From: Streptomyces longisporoflavus
GTDB taxonomy: Bacteria; Actinomycetota; Actinomycetes; Streptomycetales; Streptomycetaceae
Reading direction: 5' to 3'
Length of the DNA stretch: 64,000 nucleotides
NCBI RefSeq assembly: GCF_014649775.1
Contig: NZ_BMTR01000004.1
Coordinates: 310,001 to 374,000, forward strand
A program made the translations under genes and the position numbers. Positions within the stretch are counted from its first letter, which is position 1. Every line of letters begins with the position of its first letter. The notes under the pieces are model-generated. The model was not told where the DNA came from, ran no database searches, and saw only the letters and a program-made list of their open reading frames with translations. Positions 43,842-53,778 of this stretch are shown piece by piece.

Positions 43842-44294
43842 CTAGTCCCGCAGGGCCCGCAGCGCCGCGTACTGGAGAGCGGCGAAGCCGCCGACGACCA
43901 CGGCCTGGAGCGGGATCCACACCGCTCCGGCGGTGCTGGGCGAGAACCACGCGACCACCGCGACGACGCTGAGCACCGCCCAGACCGCGTTCGCCTCGAT
44001 CACGCCCCGGACGGCGAGCGTGGGCGGGCTCTTGCGCGACGCGAGGTAGCCGACGCCCGCGCCGAACAGCGCGAGGAAGACACCCAGGCCGAGCAGGAGC
44101 CCCGCGTCGACTCCCAGGAAGCGCCCGAGCGGGCCCGAGGCGGCGGCGTACGCGAGCCCGTTCCCCGCGGTCACGACGGCGTCCAGGGCGAGGAAGCGGC
44201 GCAGCATCGTCTTCGGGTCGTTCGTGCGGGCCAGTGCGGTGAGCGGGGACGCAAAGAACCCAGAGAACCCAGAGAACACAGAGGACGTCGACAT
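43842..44294 (-). CDS. Small integral membrane protein, family not recognised
   Basis: 150 residues from the ATG at 44294; an earlier ATG at 44375 adds an arginine/proline-rich stretch that is unlikely. Four predicted membrane helices: about 32-52 (ALDAVVTAGNGLAYAAA), 57-80 (LLLGLGVFLALFGAGVGYLA), 95-115 (ANAVWAVLSVVAVVAWF) and 120-142. The layout resembles small four-helix proteins of the SPW/DoxX-like type, but no motif is decisive. It may be controlled by the adjacent HxlR pair. Confidence 0.65.
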   Translation of the reverse strand: MSTSSVFSGFSGFFASPLTALARTNDPKTMLRRFLALDAVVTAGNGLAYAAASGPLGRFLGVDAGLLLGLGVFLALFGAGVGYLASRKSPPTLAVRGVIEANAVWAVLSVVAVVAWFSPSTAGAVWIPLQAVVVGGFAALQYAALRALRD

Positions 44295-44502
44295 GAGAAA
44301 CCTGCCTCCAAGCGGCGGAAGGGAAAGGGGCCGGACCCGGGCCGGAGTGCGCCGGACCGGATCCGGTAGGGACAACCCTGCCGGGCCCGCGCGCGGGGGT
44401 CGATTACCTCAGGGGTAAGGCAGGCGCTCGGCGGGCAACCGGCCCGCGGTCCCAGCCACAACCCGTACGGCGGCAGCCGCCGTGTGCCGCCGCCGCCCCG
44501 CG

Positions 44503-44530
44503 CCTAGGTTCGTTGAAAGGCAGACCTAGG
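44503..44530. promoter_or_regulatory. Inverted repeat directly upstream of narG
   Basis: CCTAGGT (44503-44509) and ACCTAGG (44524-44530) form a perfect 7-N14-7 dyad ending 10 bases before the GTG of narG and overlapping its ribosome-binding site (AGGGAG). A protein bound here, or an RNA hairpin, would block expression of the whole nar operon. The CTAG tetramer is rare in such GC-rich DNA, which makes its double use notable. Confidence 0.5.
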
Positions 44531-44540
44531 GAGCTCAAGG

Positions 44541-47500
44541 GTGACAGAGACGACCGAGCCCGGCGCCGCGCTGCTGCGTGCGGGCAAGTTCTTCCGCCGC
44601 GGAACCGCCGCCCCCGACCTGCACAGCATCGGCCTCGTCGGCGGCCGGGACGCGGACGCCTTCTACCGGGACCGGTGGAGCCACGACAAGGTCGTGAACT
44701 CGACGCACGGCGTGAACTGCACGGGGTCCTGCCGCTGGAAGGTGTACGTCAAGGACGGCATCATCACCTGGGAGACCCAGCAGACCGACTACCCCTCCGT
44801 GGGCCCCGACCGCCCCGAGTACGAGCCGCGTGGCTGCCCGCGCGGCGCCGCCTTCTCCTGGTACACGTACTCGCCGACCCGGGTGCGCTACCCCTACCTG
44901 CGCGGCGTGCTCCTGGAGATGTACCGCGAGGCGAAGTCCCGCCTCCGGGACCCGGTGCTCGCCTGGGCAGACATCCAGGGCGATCCGGAGCGGCGCAGGA
45001 GGTACCAGCAGGCCCGCGGCAAGGGCGGTCTGGTGCGGGCGACCTGGGACGAGGCCGTCGAGATCATCGCGGCGGCGCACGTCCACACGATCAAGACGCA
45101 CGGCCCCGACCGGGTCGCGGGCTTCTCCCCCATCCCCGCGATGTCGATGGTGTCGCACGCGGCGGGCGCCCGTTTCATGTCGCTGATCGGCGCGCCCATG
45201 CTGTCCTTCTACGACTGGTACGCGGACCTGCCGGTCGCCTCGCCGCAGGTCTTCGGCGACCAGACCGACGTACCGGAGTCGGGTGACTGGTGGGACGCGG
45301 CGTATCTGATGATGTGGGGCTCGAACGTCCCTGTGACCAGGACTCCGGACGCGCACTGGATGGCGGAAGCGCGCTACCGCGGCCAGAAGGTGGTCGCCGT
45401 CTCGCCGGACTACGCGGACAACACGAAGTTCGCCGACGAGTGGCTGCACCCGCACCCCGGCACGGACGGTGCCCTCGCCATCGCGATGGGCCACGTCATC
45501 CTCAAGGAGTTCTTCGTCGACCGGCGCACGGACTTCTTCACCGACTACGTCCGCAAGTTCACCGACCTGCCCTTCCTGGTGACGCTGACCGAGCGCGACG
45601 GCGCGTTCGTCCCGTCGAAGTTCCTGCGCGCCACCGACCTCGGCGAGGACAGCGAGGGCGACGACTGGAAGACGGCCGTCCTGGACGAGAACACCGGGCA
45701 GCCGGTCGTCCCGAACGGTTCGCTCGGCTTCCGCTGGACCGAGTCCGGCAAGGGCAAGTGGAACCTGGAGCTGGGCAACATCAAGCCGCAGCTCTCCCTG
45801 CACGGTTCCGATGTGGCCACGGGCGTCGAGGTGCTGCTCCCGCGTTTCGACACCGAGGGCGGCACGCACGGTCAGGGCCGCGGGGAGATCGTCCGGCGCG
45901 GGGTGCCCGCCACGCGGCTCGGCGGGCAGGACGGGCCGCTCGTCACGACGGTCTTCGACCTGCTGCTCGCGCAGTACGGCGTCGGCCGCGAGGGCCTTCC
46001 GGGCGAGTGGCCTTCTTCGTACGAGGACGCCGACGCGCCCGGCACCCCGGCCTGGCAGGAGGCGCACACCTCGGTCCCGGCCGCGAAGGCGGTGAAGATC
46101 GCGCGGGAGTTCGCGCGGACCGCCGAGAAGTCGCGCGGGCGCTGCATGATCCTCATGGGGGCGGGGACCAACCACTGGTTCCACTCCGAGACCATCTACC
46201 GTGCCTTCCTCGCGTTGCTCCAGCTGACCGGCTGCCAGGGCCGCAACGGCGGCGGCTGGGCGCACTACGTCGGGCAGGAAAAGTGCCGCCCGGCGACCGG
46301 CTGGGCGACGCTCGCCAGCGCCAACGACTGGAGCAGGCCACCTCGGCAGATGATCGGCGCCGCGTACTGGTTCCTGAACACCGACCAGTGGCGCTACGAC
46401 AAGTTCGCGGCGGACGTGCTCGCCTCGCCGCTCGGCGAGGGCCGGTTCGCCGGGATGACGGGCGCCGACTGCCTGGCGCTGTCGGCGCGCACCGGCTGGA
46501 TGCCGTCCTATCCGACCTTCGACCGCAACTCCCTTGATCTGGGCGACACTTCAAGCGACCCCGTCGCCAATGTCGTGGACGAACTCAAGGCGGGCACGCT
46601 CAACTTCGCCTGCGAGGACCCGGACGCCCCGGAGAACTGGCCGCGCGTCCTGACGCTGTGGCGCGCCAATCTGCTCGGCTCGTCGGCCAAGGGCGCGGAG
46701 TACTTCACCAAGCACCTGCTCGGCACCCACTCTTCGCTGCGGGCCGAGGAGGCGGCGCCCGATGAGCGGCCGTCGACGGTGACGTGGCGCGACGAGGCAC
46801 CCGAGGGGAAGCTCGACCTGCTCGTCTCCCTTGACTTCCGCCAGACGTCGTCGACGCTGCTCTCGGACGTGGTCCTGCCCGCCGCCACCTGGTACGAGAA
46901 ACACGACCTCTCCTCCACGGACATGCACCCCTACGTCCACTCCTTCACCCCGGCGGTCGACCCGCCCTGGCAGGCCCGCACCGACTTCGACACGTTCAAG
47001 GCGATCGCGGAACGGCTCAGCGAACTGGCCGTGGACCATCTCGGCGTACGCAAGGACGTCGTCGCGACCGCTCTCCAGCACGACACCCCGGGCGAGACGG
47101 CGCAGCCCGGCGGTGTCGTCCTGGACTGGCGCAAGGGCGAATGCGAGGCCATTCCCGGCAAGACGATGCCGGGCCTGACGGTGGTCGAGCGGGACTACAC
47201 CGCGATCGGCGCGAAGTTCGCGGCGCTCGGTCCACTGGCGGAGAAGCTGGGTCTGCCCGCGAAGGGCATCGCCCTGCGGCCCGACCAGGAGGTCGACGAG
47301 CTGCGCGAGCGCAACGGCGTCGTACGCGGCGGCCCCGCCGACGGCCGTCCCTCGCTGGACACGGCGGTCAAGGCGGCGAACACCATCCTCGCCCTGTCCG
47401 GCACGACCAACGGCCGCCTCGCCACGCAGGGCTTCCACACCCTGGAGGCGCGCACCGGCCAGGAGATGGCGCACCTGGCCGCCGAGCACGAGGGCAAGCG

Positions 47501-48224
47501 CATCACGTACGCCGACACCCAGGCGGCCCCCGTCCCGGTGATCACCTCGCCGGAGTGGTCGGGCAGCGAGTCCGGGGGGCGGCGCTACACGGCGTTCACG
47601 CTCAACACCGAGCACCTCAAGCCCTGGCACACGCTCACCGGACGCCAGCACTTCTTCCTCGACCACGACTGGATCCACGAGCTGGGCGAGGCGATGCCCG
47701 TCTACCGGCCGCCCCTGGACATGAACCGTCTCTTCGGAGAGCCACGGCTCGGCCCGGACGGCGAGAAGGAGGTGACGGTCCGCTATCTCACCCCGCACAA
47801 CAAATGGTCCATCCACTCCGAGTACCAGGACAACCTCTTCATGCTGTCGCTCTCGCGCGGCGGCCAGTGCATCTGGATGTCACCGCAGGACGCGGACGCG
47901 ATCGGCGTGAAGGACAACGACTGGATCGAGGCCGTCAACCGCAACGGCGTCGTCGTGGCCCGGGCGATCGTCTCGCACCGGATGCCGGCCGGCACGGTCT
48001 ACATGCACCACGCGCAGGAACGCACGGTCAACGTCCCCAAGACGGAGACCACCGGAAAGCGCGGCGGCATCCACAACTCCCTGACCCGCCTCATCCTCAA
48101 GCCGTCCCATCTCATCGGCGGCTACGCCCAGTTGTCGTGGGCCTTCAACTACCTGGGCCCGACGGGCAACCAGCGCGACGAGGTGACGGTCATCCGCCGC
48201 CGCAAACAGGAGGTCACCTACTGA
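44541..48224 (+). CDS. narG: Respiratory nitrate reductase alpha subunit NarG
   Basis: 1,227 residues from a GTG, standard length. The FS0 cluster ligands are His56, Cys60, Cys64 and Cys99 (STHGVNCTGSCRWK, RGCPRGAAF). The Mo-ligating Asp is Asp229 in YDWYADLP, followed by DVPESGDWW. The MGD-binding C-terminus holds HNKWSIHSEYQDN. It reduces nitrate to nitrite on the cytoplasmic face of the membrane with electrons from NarH and NarI. The ATG of narH overlaps its stop. Confidence 0.97.
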   Translation: MTETTEPGAALLRAGKFFRRGTAAPDLHSIGLVGGRDADAFYRDRWSHDKVVNSTHGVNCTGSCRWKVYVKDGIITWETQQTDYPSVGPDRPEYEPRGCPRGAAFSWYTYSPTRVRYPYLRGVLLEMYREAKSRLRDPVLAWADIQGDPERRRRYQQARGKGGLVRATWDEAVEIIAAAHVHTIKTHGPDRVAGFSPIPAMSMVSHAAGARFMSLIGAPMLSFYDWYADLPVASPQVFGDQTDVPESGDWWDAAYLMMWGSNVPVTRTPDAHWMAEARYRGQKVVAVSPDYADNTKFADEWLHPHPGTDGALAIAMGHVILKEFFVDRRTDFFTDYVRKFTDLPFLVTLTERDGAFVPSKFLRATDLGEDSEGDDWKTAVLDENTGQPVVPNGSLGFRWTESGKGKWNLELGNIKPQLSLHGSDVATGVEVLLPRFDTEGGTHGQGRGEIVRRGVPATRLGGQDGPLVTTVFDLLLAQYGVGREGLPGEWPSSYEDADAPGTPAWQEAHTSVPAAKAVKIAREFARTAEKSRGRCMILMGAGTNHWFHSETIYRAFLALLQLTGCQGRNGGGWAHYVGQEKCRPATGWATLASANDWSRPPRQMIGAAYWFLNTDQWRYDKFAADVLASPLGEGRFAGMTGADCLALSARTGWMPSYPTFDRNSLDLGDTSSDPVANVVDELKAGTLNFACEDPDAPENWPRVLTLWRANLLGSSAKGAEYFTKHLLGTHSSLRAEEAAPDERPSTVTWRDEAPEGKLDLLVSLDFRQTSSTLLSDVVLPAATWYEKHDLSSTDMHPYVHSFTPAVDPPWQARTDFDTFKAIAERLSELAVDHLGVRKDVVATALQHDTPGETAQPGGVVLDWRKGECEAIPGKTMPGLTVVERDYTAIGAKFAALGPLAEKLGLPAKGIALRPDQEVDELRERNGVVRGGPADGRPSLDTAVKAANTILALSGTTNGRLATQGFHTLEARTGQEMAHLAAEHEGKRITYADTQAAPVPVITSPEWSGSESGGRRYTAFTLNTEHLKPWHTLTGRQHFFLDHDWIHELGEAMPVYRPPLDMNRLFGEPRLGPDGEKEVTVRYLTPHNKWSIHSEYQDNLFMLSLSRGGQCIWMSPQDADAIGVKDNDWIEAVNRNGVVVARAIVSHRMPAGTVYMHHAQERTVNVPKTETTGKRGGIHNSLTRLILKPSHLIGGYAQLSWAFNYLGPTGNQRDEVTVIRRRKQEVTY

Positions 48225-49840
48225 TGCGCGTGATGGCACAGATCGCGATGGTGATGAACCTCGACAAGTGCATCGGCTGCCACACCTGCTCCGTCACCTG
48301 CAAGCAGGCATGGACGAACCGGGACGGCATGGAGTACGTCTGGTTCAACAACGTGGAGACCCGTCCCGGCCAGGGCTATCCGCGCCGCTACGAGGACCAG
48401 GAGAAGTGGCGCGGCGGCTGGGAGCTGAACAAGAAGGGCGCCCTGAAGCTCAAGAACGGCGGCCGGATCAAGGCTCTCCTGGAGATCTTCTCCAACCCCA
48501 AGCTGCCGGAGATCAAGGACTACTACGAGCCCTGGACGTACGAGTACAAGAACCTCACCGACGCCCCGCTCGGGGACGACTACCCGGTCGCCGAACCGCG
48601 TTCGCTGATCAGCGGCAAACCCATGAAGATCGAGTGGTCGTCGAACTGGGACGACAACCTCGGCGGCGCGACCGAGCACGGCGACCTCGACCCGATGGTG
48701 GCCAAGACGCGCGAGAAGGCCGCGGAGAAGGTGAAGTTCGCCTTCGAGCAGACCTTCATGTTCTATCTGCCGCGGATCTGCGAGCACTGCCTGAACCCTG
48801 CGTGTGTGGCGTCCTGCCCGTCCGGGGCGATGTACAAGCGCGAGGAGGACGGCATCGTCCTGGTCGACCAGGACAGCTGCCGGGGCTGGCGCAAGTGCGT
48901 GACGGGCTGCCCGTACAAGAAGGTGTACTTCAACCACCGCACCGGCAAGGCCGAGAAGTGCACGATGTGTTATCCGCGCCTGGAGGTGGGCCTGCCCACC
49001 GTCTGCTCGGAGACGTGCGTGGGCCGGCTCCGCTACCTCGGCGTCATCCTCTACGACGCCGACAAGGTGACGGAGGCGGCGTCGGTCAAGGACGACAAGG
49101 CGTTGTACGAGGCCCAGTTGGGGGTCTTCCTCGATCCGGAGGACCCCGAGGTGCGGCGCGAGGCCGAGCGGGCCGGGATCGAGTACGACTGGATCGAGGC
49201 CGCACGCCGCTCCCCCGTGCACGCGCTGATCAGCACGTACAAGGTGGCTCTCCCGCTGCATCCCGAGTACCGCACGATGCCGATGGTCTGGTACATCCCG
49301 CCGCTCTCCCCGGTCGTGGACGCGCTGAGCGAGACCGGGCACGACGGCGAGGACCTGGACAACCTCTTCGGCGCCATCGACACCCTGCGCATCCCGCTCG
49401 AATACCTGGCGGAGATCTTCACGGCCGGTGACGTGGGGCCGGTGCGGGCCTCCCTGGAGAAGCTGGCGGCGATGCGGGCACACATGCGGGCCATCAACCT
49501 CGGTGACCGGCCGGACAGTTCGGTCGCCGATGCCGTGGGCATGTCGGGCCGGGAGATCGAGGAGATGCACCGGCTCCTCGCCGTCGCCAAGTACGAGGAC
49601 CGCTACGTCATCCCGACCGCGGCGGTCGGTGACGCGCAGCGCCTGGAGGAGTCGGCGCTGCCGGACTCGTGCAGCCTCGACTTCGAGGGCGGTCCGGGGG
49701 CGGGCGGGGACGGTCCGTTCGGCCAGGACTCGGGGCGTAAGCAGCTGCCGCTCGTGACCGTCGAGAACTTCCACACCCTGCGCGACCGGCAGACCGCCGA
49801 CGAGCAGCCCTCCGCCGCAGAGAAGGACAACACACTGTGA
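48224..49840 (+). CDS. narH: Respiratory nitrate reductase beta subunit NarH
   Basis: 538 residues from the ATG at 48224, overlapping the narG stop. Four Fe-S clusters are indicated: CIGCHTCSVTCKQ, CEHCLNPACVASCPSG, CRGWRKCVTGCPYKK (Trp replacing one Cys, giving the 3Fe-4S centre as in the family) and CTMCYPRLEVGLPTVCSETC. It relays electrons from NarI haem to NarG. The C-terminal extension (after about 480) is hydrophilic. narJ overlaps its stop by four bases. Confidence 0.97.
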   Translation: MRVMAQIAMVMNLDKCIGCHTCSVTCKQAWTNRDGMEYVWFNNVETRPGQGYPRRYEDQEKWRGGWELNKKGALKLKNGGRIKALLEIFSNPKLPEIKDYYEPWTYEYKNLTDAPLGDDYPVAEPRSLISGKPMKIEWSSNWDDNLGGATEHGDLDPMVAKTREKAAEKVKFAFEQTFMFYLPRICEHCLNPACVASCPSGAMYKREEDGIVLVDQDSCRGWRKCVTGCPYKKVYFNHRTGKAEKCTMCYPRLEVGLPTVCSETCVGRLRYLGVILYDADKVTEAASVKDDKALYEAQLGVFLDPEDPEVRREAERAGIEYDWIEAARRSPVHALISTYKVALPLHPEYRTMPMVWYIPPLSPVVDALSETGHDGEDLDNLFGAIDTLRIPLEYLAEIFTAGDVGPVRASLEKLAAMRAHMRAINLGDRPDSSVADAVGMSGREIEEMHRLLAVAKYEDRYVIPTAAVGDAQRLEESALPDSCSLDFEGGPGAGGDGPFGQDSGRKQLPLVTVENFHTLRDRQTADEQPSAAEKDNTL

Positions 49841-50406
49841 GCGACCACGCCGTGCTGTACCGGGCAGCCGCGCACTGCCTGTGCTATCCGGACGAGGAAT
49901 TCCACGAACTGCTTCCTCAACTGCGGGCAGTGGCGCCGCAATTGGAGAGCTTCCTTGCACACGCGGCAGCGACGGACCCCACCGAGCTGGCCGCGCACTA
50001 CGTCCAGGTCTTCGACTTCAAGAACCGGCACAGCCTCTACCTCAGCTGGTGGCGCGACGGCGACACACGGCGGCGCGGGATGGCCCTGGTCCGCTTCAAG
50101 GAGGTCTACCGGGAGCACGGCATGGAGTTCACCGGCGAGGAGCTGCCGGACTTCCTGCCCGCGGTCCTGGAGTTCTCCGCGCACGCGGGCCCCGTCCTCC
50201 TCCGGGAGCACCGGCCGGGCCTTGAGCTGCTGCGGCTCGCCCTCACCGATTTCGGCACTCCCTACGCGCCCGTCCTCGACGCGGTGTGCGCGACGCTGCC
50301 GGGGCCGTCGCCGAAGGACCGGGCCGAGGCGCAGGCGCTGGCCCGGTCGGGGCCGCCGCGGGAGGACGTCGGCCTCGAACCCTACGCACTGATCCGGGAG
50401 CACTGA
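49837..50406 (+). CDS. narJ: Nitrate reductase molybdenum cofactor assembly chaperone NarJ
   Basis: 189 residues from a GTG. All-helical TorD/NarJ fold with LSWWRDGDTRRRGMALVRFKE and ELPDFLPAVLEF, the conserved NarJ segment. It binds apo-NarG and holds it until the cofactor is inserted. Start and stop both overlap neighbouring nar genes. Confidence 0.94.
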   Translation: MSDHAVLYRAAAHCLCYPDEEFHELLPQLRAVAPQLESFLAHAAATDPTELAAHYVQVFDFKNRHSLYLSWWRDGDTRRRGMALVRFKEVYREHGMEFTGEELPDFLPAVLEFSAHAGPVLLREHRPGLELLRLALTDFGTPYAPVLDAVCATLPGPSPKDRAEAQALARSGPPREDVGLEPYALIREH

Positions 50407-51128
50407 TGAGAACGCTGTTGTGGGGCGTCATCCCCTACGTGGTCCTCGTCCTCCTCGCGGCGGGCCTCGCCTGGCGCTATCGCTACGACAAATTCGGCTG
50501 GACGACGCGTTCCTCGCAGGTCTACGAGTCGAAGCTCCTGAACATCGCCTCGCCGATGTTCCACTACGGCATCCTGTTCGTCCTCGTCGGCCATCTGGTG
50601 GGCCTCTTCGTGCCGGAGTCGTGGACGGAGAAGGCGGGCGTCAGCGAACACACGTACCACCTGTTCTCGCTGTACGGCGGCACGGCGGCAGGTGTCCTGC
50701 TGGTGCTCGGCATCGCGCTGCTGCTCTACCGCCGCCGCACGAACGCGCCCGTGTTCCGGGCGACGACCGCCAACGACAAGCTGATGTACCTGGTGCTGTT
50801 CGCGGCGATCGTGCTCGGCATGGTGGCCAAGCTGACGCATGCTTCGGGCGAGGGCTACAACTACCGCGAGTCGATGGCGCCTTGGGCCCGCAGCCTGTTC
50901 ACCCTCCAGCCCGACACGGACCGGATGGCGGGGGTGCCGGTCATGTACCAGATCCACGCGGTGGTCGGCATGGCCCTGTTCGCGCTGATCCCGTTCACGC
51001 GGCTCGTGCACATGTTCAGCGCGCCGGTGCAGTATCTGTTCCGTCCGTACGTGGTGTACCGCAGCCGGGACCCGCGCCGGGTGGGGGCGCGTCCGGAGCG
51101 GCGGGGGTGGGAGAAGACGGGGTCTTGA
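50406..51128 (+). CDS. narI: Respiratory nitrate reductase gamma subunit NarI (cytochrome b)
   Basis: 240 residues, ATG overlapping the narJ stop. Five membrane segments with haem-ligating histidines in the second (MFHYGILFVLVGHLVGLF) and in the last (YQIHAVVGMALFALIPFTRL with the following VHMFSAP). It takes electrons from quinol and anchors NarGH. It is the last gene of the operon, followed by a 12-bp perfect hairpin. Confidence 0.95.
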   Translation: MRTLLWGVIPYVVLVLLAAGLAWRYRYDKFGWTTRSSQVYESKLLNIASPMFHYGILFVLVGHLVGLFVPESWTEKAGVSEHTYHLFSLYGGTAAGVLLVLGIALLLYRRRTNAPVFRATTANDKLMYLVLFAAIVLGMVAKLTHASGEGYNYRESMAPWARSLFTLQPDTDRMAGVPVMYQIHAVVGMALFALIPFTRLVHMFSAPVQYLFRPYVVYRSRDPRRVGARPERRGWEKTGS

Positions 51129-51139
51129 TCTCGATGAAT

Positions 51140-51170
51140 CGCCGGACGGGCGGGCAGAGCCCGTCCGGCG
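51140..51170. terminator. 12-bp perfect hairpin after narI
   Basis: CGCCGGACGGGC (51140-51151) pairs with GCCCGTCCGGCG (51159-51170) across a 7-base loop. It lies between the convergent stops of narI and dnaK and directly abuts dispersed-repeat copy C, whose first bases share its right arm sequence. It is suited to terminate both genes. Confidence 0.65.
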
Positions 51171-51175
51171 GGAAT

Positions 51176-51225
51176 CAGCCCGTCCGGCGTTTGAGGACGA
51201 ACTCGGCGAAGCCGGTGACCGACGG
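51176..51225. repeat. Dispersed repeat copy C, between narI and dnaK
   Basis: The 43-bp core (51176-51218) is identical to the core of copy D at 55707-55749. Here only the core is present, without the long inverted ends. It fills the space between two convergent genes, the position where such repeats usually do no harm. Confidence 0.9.
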
Positions 51226-51229
51226 CGCG

Positions 51230-53143
51230 CTACTCCCCGGCCCGCTTATCCTGCTCCCCCGGGCCCTCCGGACCCCCCGGTTTCTCGTCGTCCACGATCT
51301 CCGCGTCGACCACGCCCTCCTCAGGAGCCCCCTGCTCTTGGGCGCCCCCGCCAGAACTCGCGCCCCCGCCAGAACCCGCGCCCTCGCCAGAAGCCGCCGA
51401 GTACATGGCCTGCCCCATACGCTGGCTGACCGTGGCCAGCTTGTCCACGCCCACGCGCAGCGCCGCGGTGTCGTCGGCCCTGTCCTTCAGCAGGGACTTC
51501 AGCTCCGTGGCCGCCGCCTCCACCTCGGTCCTGGTCTCGGCGGGGATCCGCTCCTCGTTCTCCCGCATGAACCGCTCCGTCTGGTAGACGAGCTGCTCCG
51601 CCTGGTTGCGGGTCTCCGCGGCGTCGCGTCGCTTGCGGTCCTCCTCCGCGTGTTCCTCGGCCTCCCGCACCATGCGGTTGATGTCGTCCTTGGGCAGCGC
51701 GGAACCGCCCGTCACCGTCATGCGCTGCTCGCGGCCGGTCGCCTCGTCCTTCGCGGACACGTGCATGATTCCGTTGGCGTCGATGTCGAACGTGACCTCG
51801 ATCTTGGGGACGCCGCGCGGCGCCGGAGGCAGCCCGGTGAGGTCGAAGACGCCCAGCTTCTTGTTGTAAGCCGCGATCTCCCGCTCGCCCTGGAAGACCT
51901 GGATGCCGACCGACGGCTGGTTGTCCTCGGCGGTCGAGAAGGTCTCCGAACGCCGGGTGGGAATGGTCGTGTTGCGTTCGATGAGCTTGGTCATGATGCC
52001 GCCCTTGGTCTCGATGCCCAGGGACAGCGGGGTCACGTCGAGGAGCAGGACGTCCTTCACGTCTCCCCTGATCACACCGGCCTGGAGCGCCGCGCCGAGC
52101 GCCACCACCTCGTCCGGGTTGACCCCCTTGTGCGGCTCGCTCCCGGTGAGTTCCTTGACCAGTTCCGTCACGGCGGGCATCCGCGTCGAACCACCCACCA
52201 GGATGACGTGATCGACGTCCGACAGCTTCACGCCCGCGTCCTTCACCGCCTGGTGGAAGGGGACACGACACCGCTCCAGCAAGTCCGCCGTCAACTCCTG
52301 GAACTGAGCCCGCGTCAACTTCTCCGCCAGGTGCAGGGGACCTTCCGCCGACGCCGTCACGTACGGCAGGTTGATGTCCGTCTCGCTCGACGACGACAGC
52401 TCGATCTTCGCCTTCTCCGCACCCTCCCGCAGCCGTTGCAGCGCCATCTTGTCCTTGCCGAGGTCCACTCCGTGCGCGTTCTTGAACTGCCGCACGAGGT
52501 ACTCGACGATCCGCTGGTCCCAGTCGTCGCCGCCGAGCTGCGTGTCGCCGTTGGTGGCCTTCACCTCGATGACGCCGTCGCCCATCTCCAGGAGCGAGAC
52601 GTCGAAGGTGCCGCCGCCGAGGTCGAAGACGAGAACCGTCTGGTCGTCGCCCTTGTCGAGGCCGTACGCGAGGGCGGCGGCGGTCGGTTCGTTGATGATG
52701 CGGAGCACGTTCAGGCCCGCGATCTCGCCGGCCTCCTTCGTGGCCTGGCGCTGTGTGTCGTCGAAGTACGCGGGGACGGTGACGACCGCGTCCGTGACGT
52801 CCTCGCCCAGATAGGACTCGGCGTCGCGCTTGAGTTTCTGCAGGACACGGGCGGAGAGCTCCTGGGCGGTGTACCGCGTTCCGTCCACCGAACCGTCGTC
52901 CGGGAAGCGCCAACTCACGTCGCCCATGTGCCGCTTGACGGAGCGTGCGGTGCGCTCCACATTGGTGACCGCCTGCCGCTTGGCGACCTCTCCGACGAGG
53001 ACGTCGCCGTTCTTCGCGAAGGCGACGACCGAGGGGGTGGTGCGCGCCCCCTCCGCGTTCGCGACGACCGTTGGATCACCGCCCTCCAGGACGGCCACCA
53101 CCGAGTTCGTCGTACCGAGGTCGATCCCGACTGCACGTGCCAT
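51230..53143 (-). CDS. dnaK: Hsp70 chaperone DnaK (additional, stand-alone copy)
   Basis: 637 residues, full length. Nucleotide-binding domain with [36 protein letters not shown] and [19 protein letters not shown]. The substrate domain follows from about 390, then the lid, a Gly/Ser-rich segment and the DnaK tail [13 protein letters not shown]. grpE, dnaJ and hspR are not next to it, so this is a second copy separate from the usual dnaK operon. A HAIR-like site lies about 60 bases upstream. It is convergent with narI. Confidence 0.95.
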   Translation of the reverse strand: MARAVGIDLGTTNSVVAVLEGGDPTVVANAEGARTTPSVVAFAKNGDVLVGEVAKRQAVTNVERTARSVKRHMGDVSWRFPDDGSVDGTRYTAQELSARVLQKLKRDAESYLGEDVTDAVVTVPAYFDDTQRQATKEAGEIAGLNVLRIINEPTAAALAYGLDKGDDQTVLVFDLGGGTFDVSLLEMGDGVIEVKATNGDTQLGGDDWDQRIVEYLVRQFKNAHGVDLGKDKMALQRLREGAEKAKIELSSSSETDINLPYVTASAEGPLHLAEKLTRAQFQELTADLLERCRVPFHQAVKDAGVKLSDVDHVILVGGSTRMPAVTELVKELTGSEPHKGVNPDEVVALGAALQAGVIRGDVKDVLLLDVTPLSLGIETKGGIMTKLIERNTTIPTRRSETFSTAEDNQPSVGIQVFQGEREIAAYNKKLGVFDLTGLPPAPRGVPKIEVTFDIDANGIMHVSAKDEATGREQRMTVTGGSALPKDDINRMVREAEEHAEEDRKRRDAAETRNQAEQLVYQTERFMRENEERIPAETRTEVEAAATELKSLLKDRADDTAALRVGVDKLATVSQRMGQAMYSAASGEGAGSGGGASSGGGAQEQGAPEEGVVDAEIVDDEKPGGPEGPGEQDKRAGE

Positions 53144-53202
53144 GTCCAGTCTCCTTCCACCGCGAGCCCGTTTCCCGGCGTACTCCGTCCTCCATCACAA
53201 AA

Positions 53203-53223
53203 CTTGAGCGGCTTATTGTCAAT
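53203..53223. promoter_or_regulatory. HAIR-like element (HspR site candidate) upstream of dnaK
   Basis: CTTGAGC-N7-TGTCAAT fits the HspR consensus CTTGAGT-N7-ACTCAAG at 10 of 14 positions with the exact spacing; the left half has one mismatch. It is located 60-80 bases before the dnaK ATG. HspR represses dnaK in Streptomyces until heat stress. Confidence 0.5.
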
Positions 53224-53279
53224 GCCGCATATGGCTGTGCCGCCGCCCCGCGAGGGACGGCGGCACGTTCCGGACTACG

Positions 53280-53705
53280 TCAGGCGAGCTTCGCCGTCAG
53301 CGTGATCGTCGTACCCGTGAGCGCCTGGCTCACGGGGCAGTTCTTCTTGGCGTCCTCGGCGGCGGCGGTGAACGCCGCCTCGTCGATGCCGTCCACCGTG
53401 CCCTCGACGGTGAGGTGGATGCCGGTGATGCCGGTGCCCGGCTGGAACGTCACGTCGGCGGACGTGACCAGGCGGGTCGGCGGGGTGCCGGCCTTGGCGA
53501 GACCGTTCGAGAAGGCCATGGAGAAGCAGCTGGAGTGCGCGGCGGCGATCAGCTCTTCCGGGCTGGTCTTGCCGTTGGCCTGCTCGGCACGGGACGGCCA
53601 GGACACGGCCTGCTCGCCGATCCCGGACGAGTCGAAGGTGACGGTGCCGGAGCCCTCCAGCAGGTTGCCTTCCCAGACCGTGTGCGCGGAGCGCGTGGTA
53701 GCCAC
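53280..53705 (-). CDS. OsmC-type peroxiredoxin
   Basis: 141 residues from a GTG at 53705 (VATTRSAHTVWEGNLLEG), the family start; the longer frame to 53804 is rejected. Both redox cysteines are present, in AAHSSCFSMAFS and KKNCPVSQAL. OsmC proteins reduce organic hydroperoxides with thiols. It is a single gene between dnaK and the vWA gene, on the same strand as both. Confidence 0.92.
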   Translation of the reverse strand: MATTRSAHTVWEGNLLEGSGTVTFDSSGIGEQAVSWPSRAEQANGKTSPEELIAAAHSSCFSMAFSNGLAKAGTPPTRLVTSADVTFQPGTGITGIHLTVEGTVDGIDEAAFTAAAEDAKKNCPVSQALTGTTITLTAKLA

Positions 53706-53778
53706 GATGCAGATCCCTTCAGTGCGGTTCCGTGATGTGTTGCGGAACCTCCGTGCGCCCATCCGATCACACCCCGGG

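Noticed and set aside
48218..49960. Open frame antisense to narH
   Set aside because: narH is unmistakable by its four cysteine motifs; the antisense frame has no family likeness.
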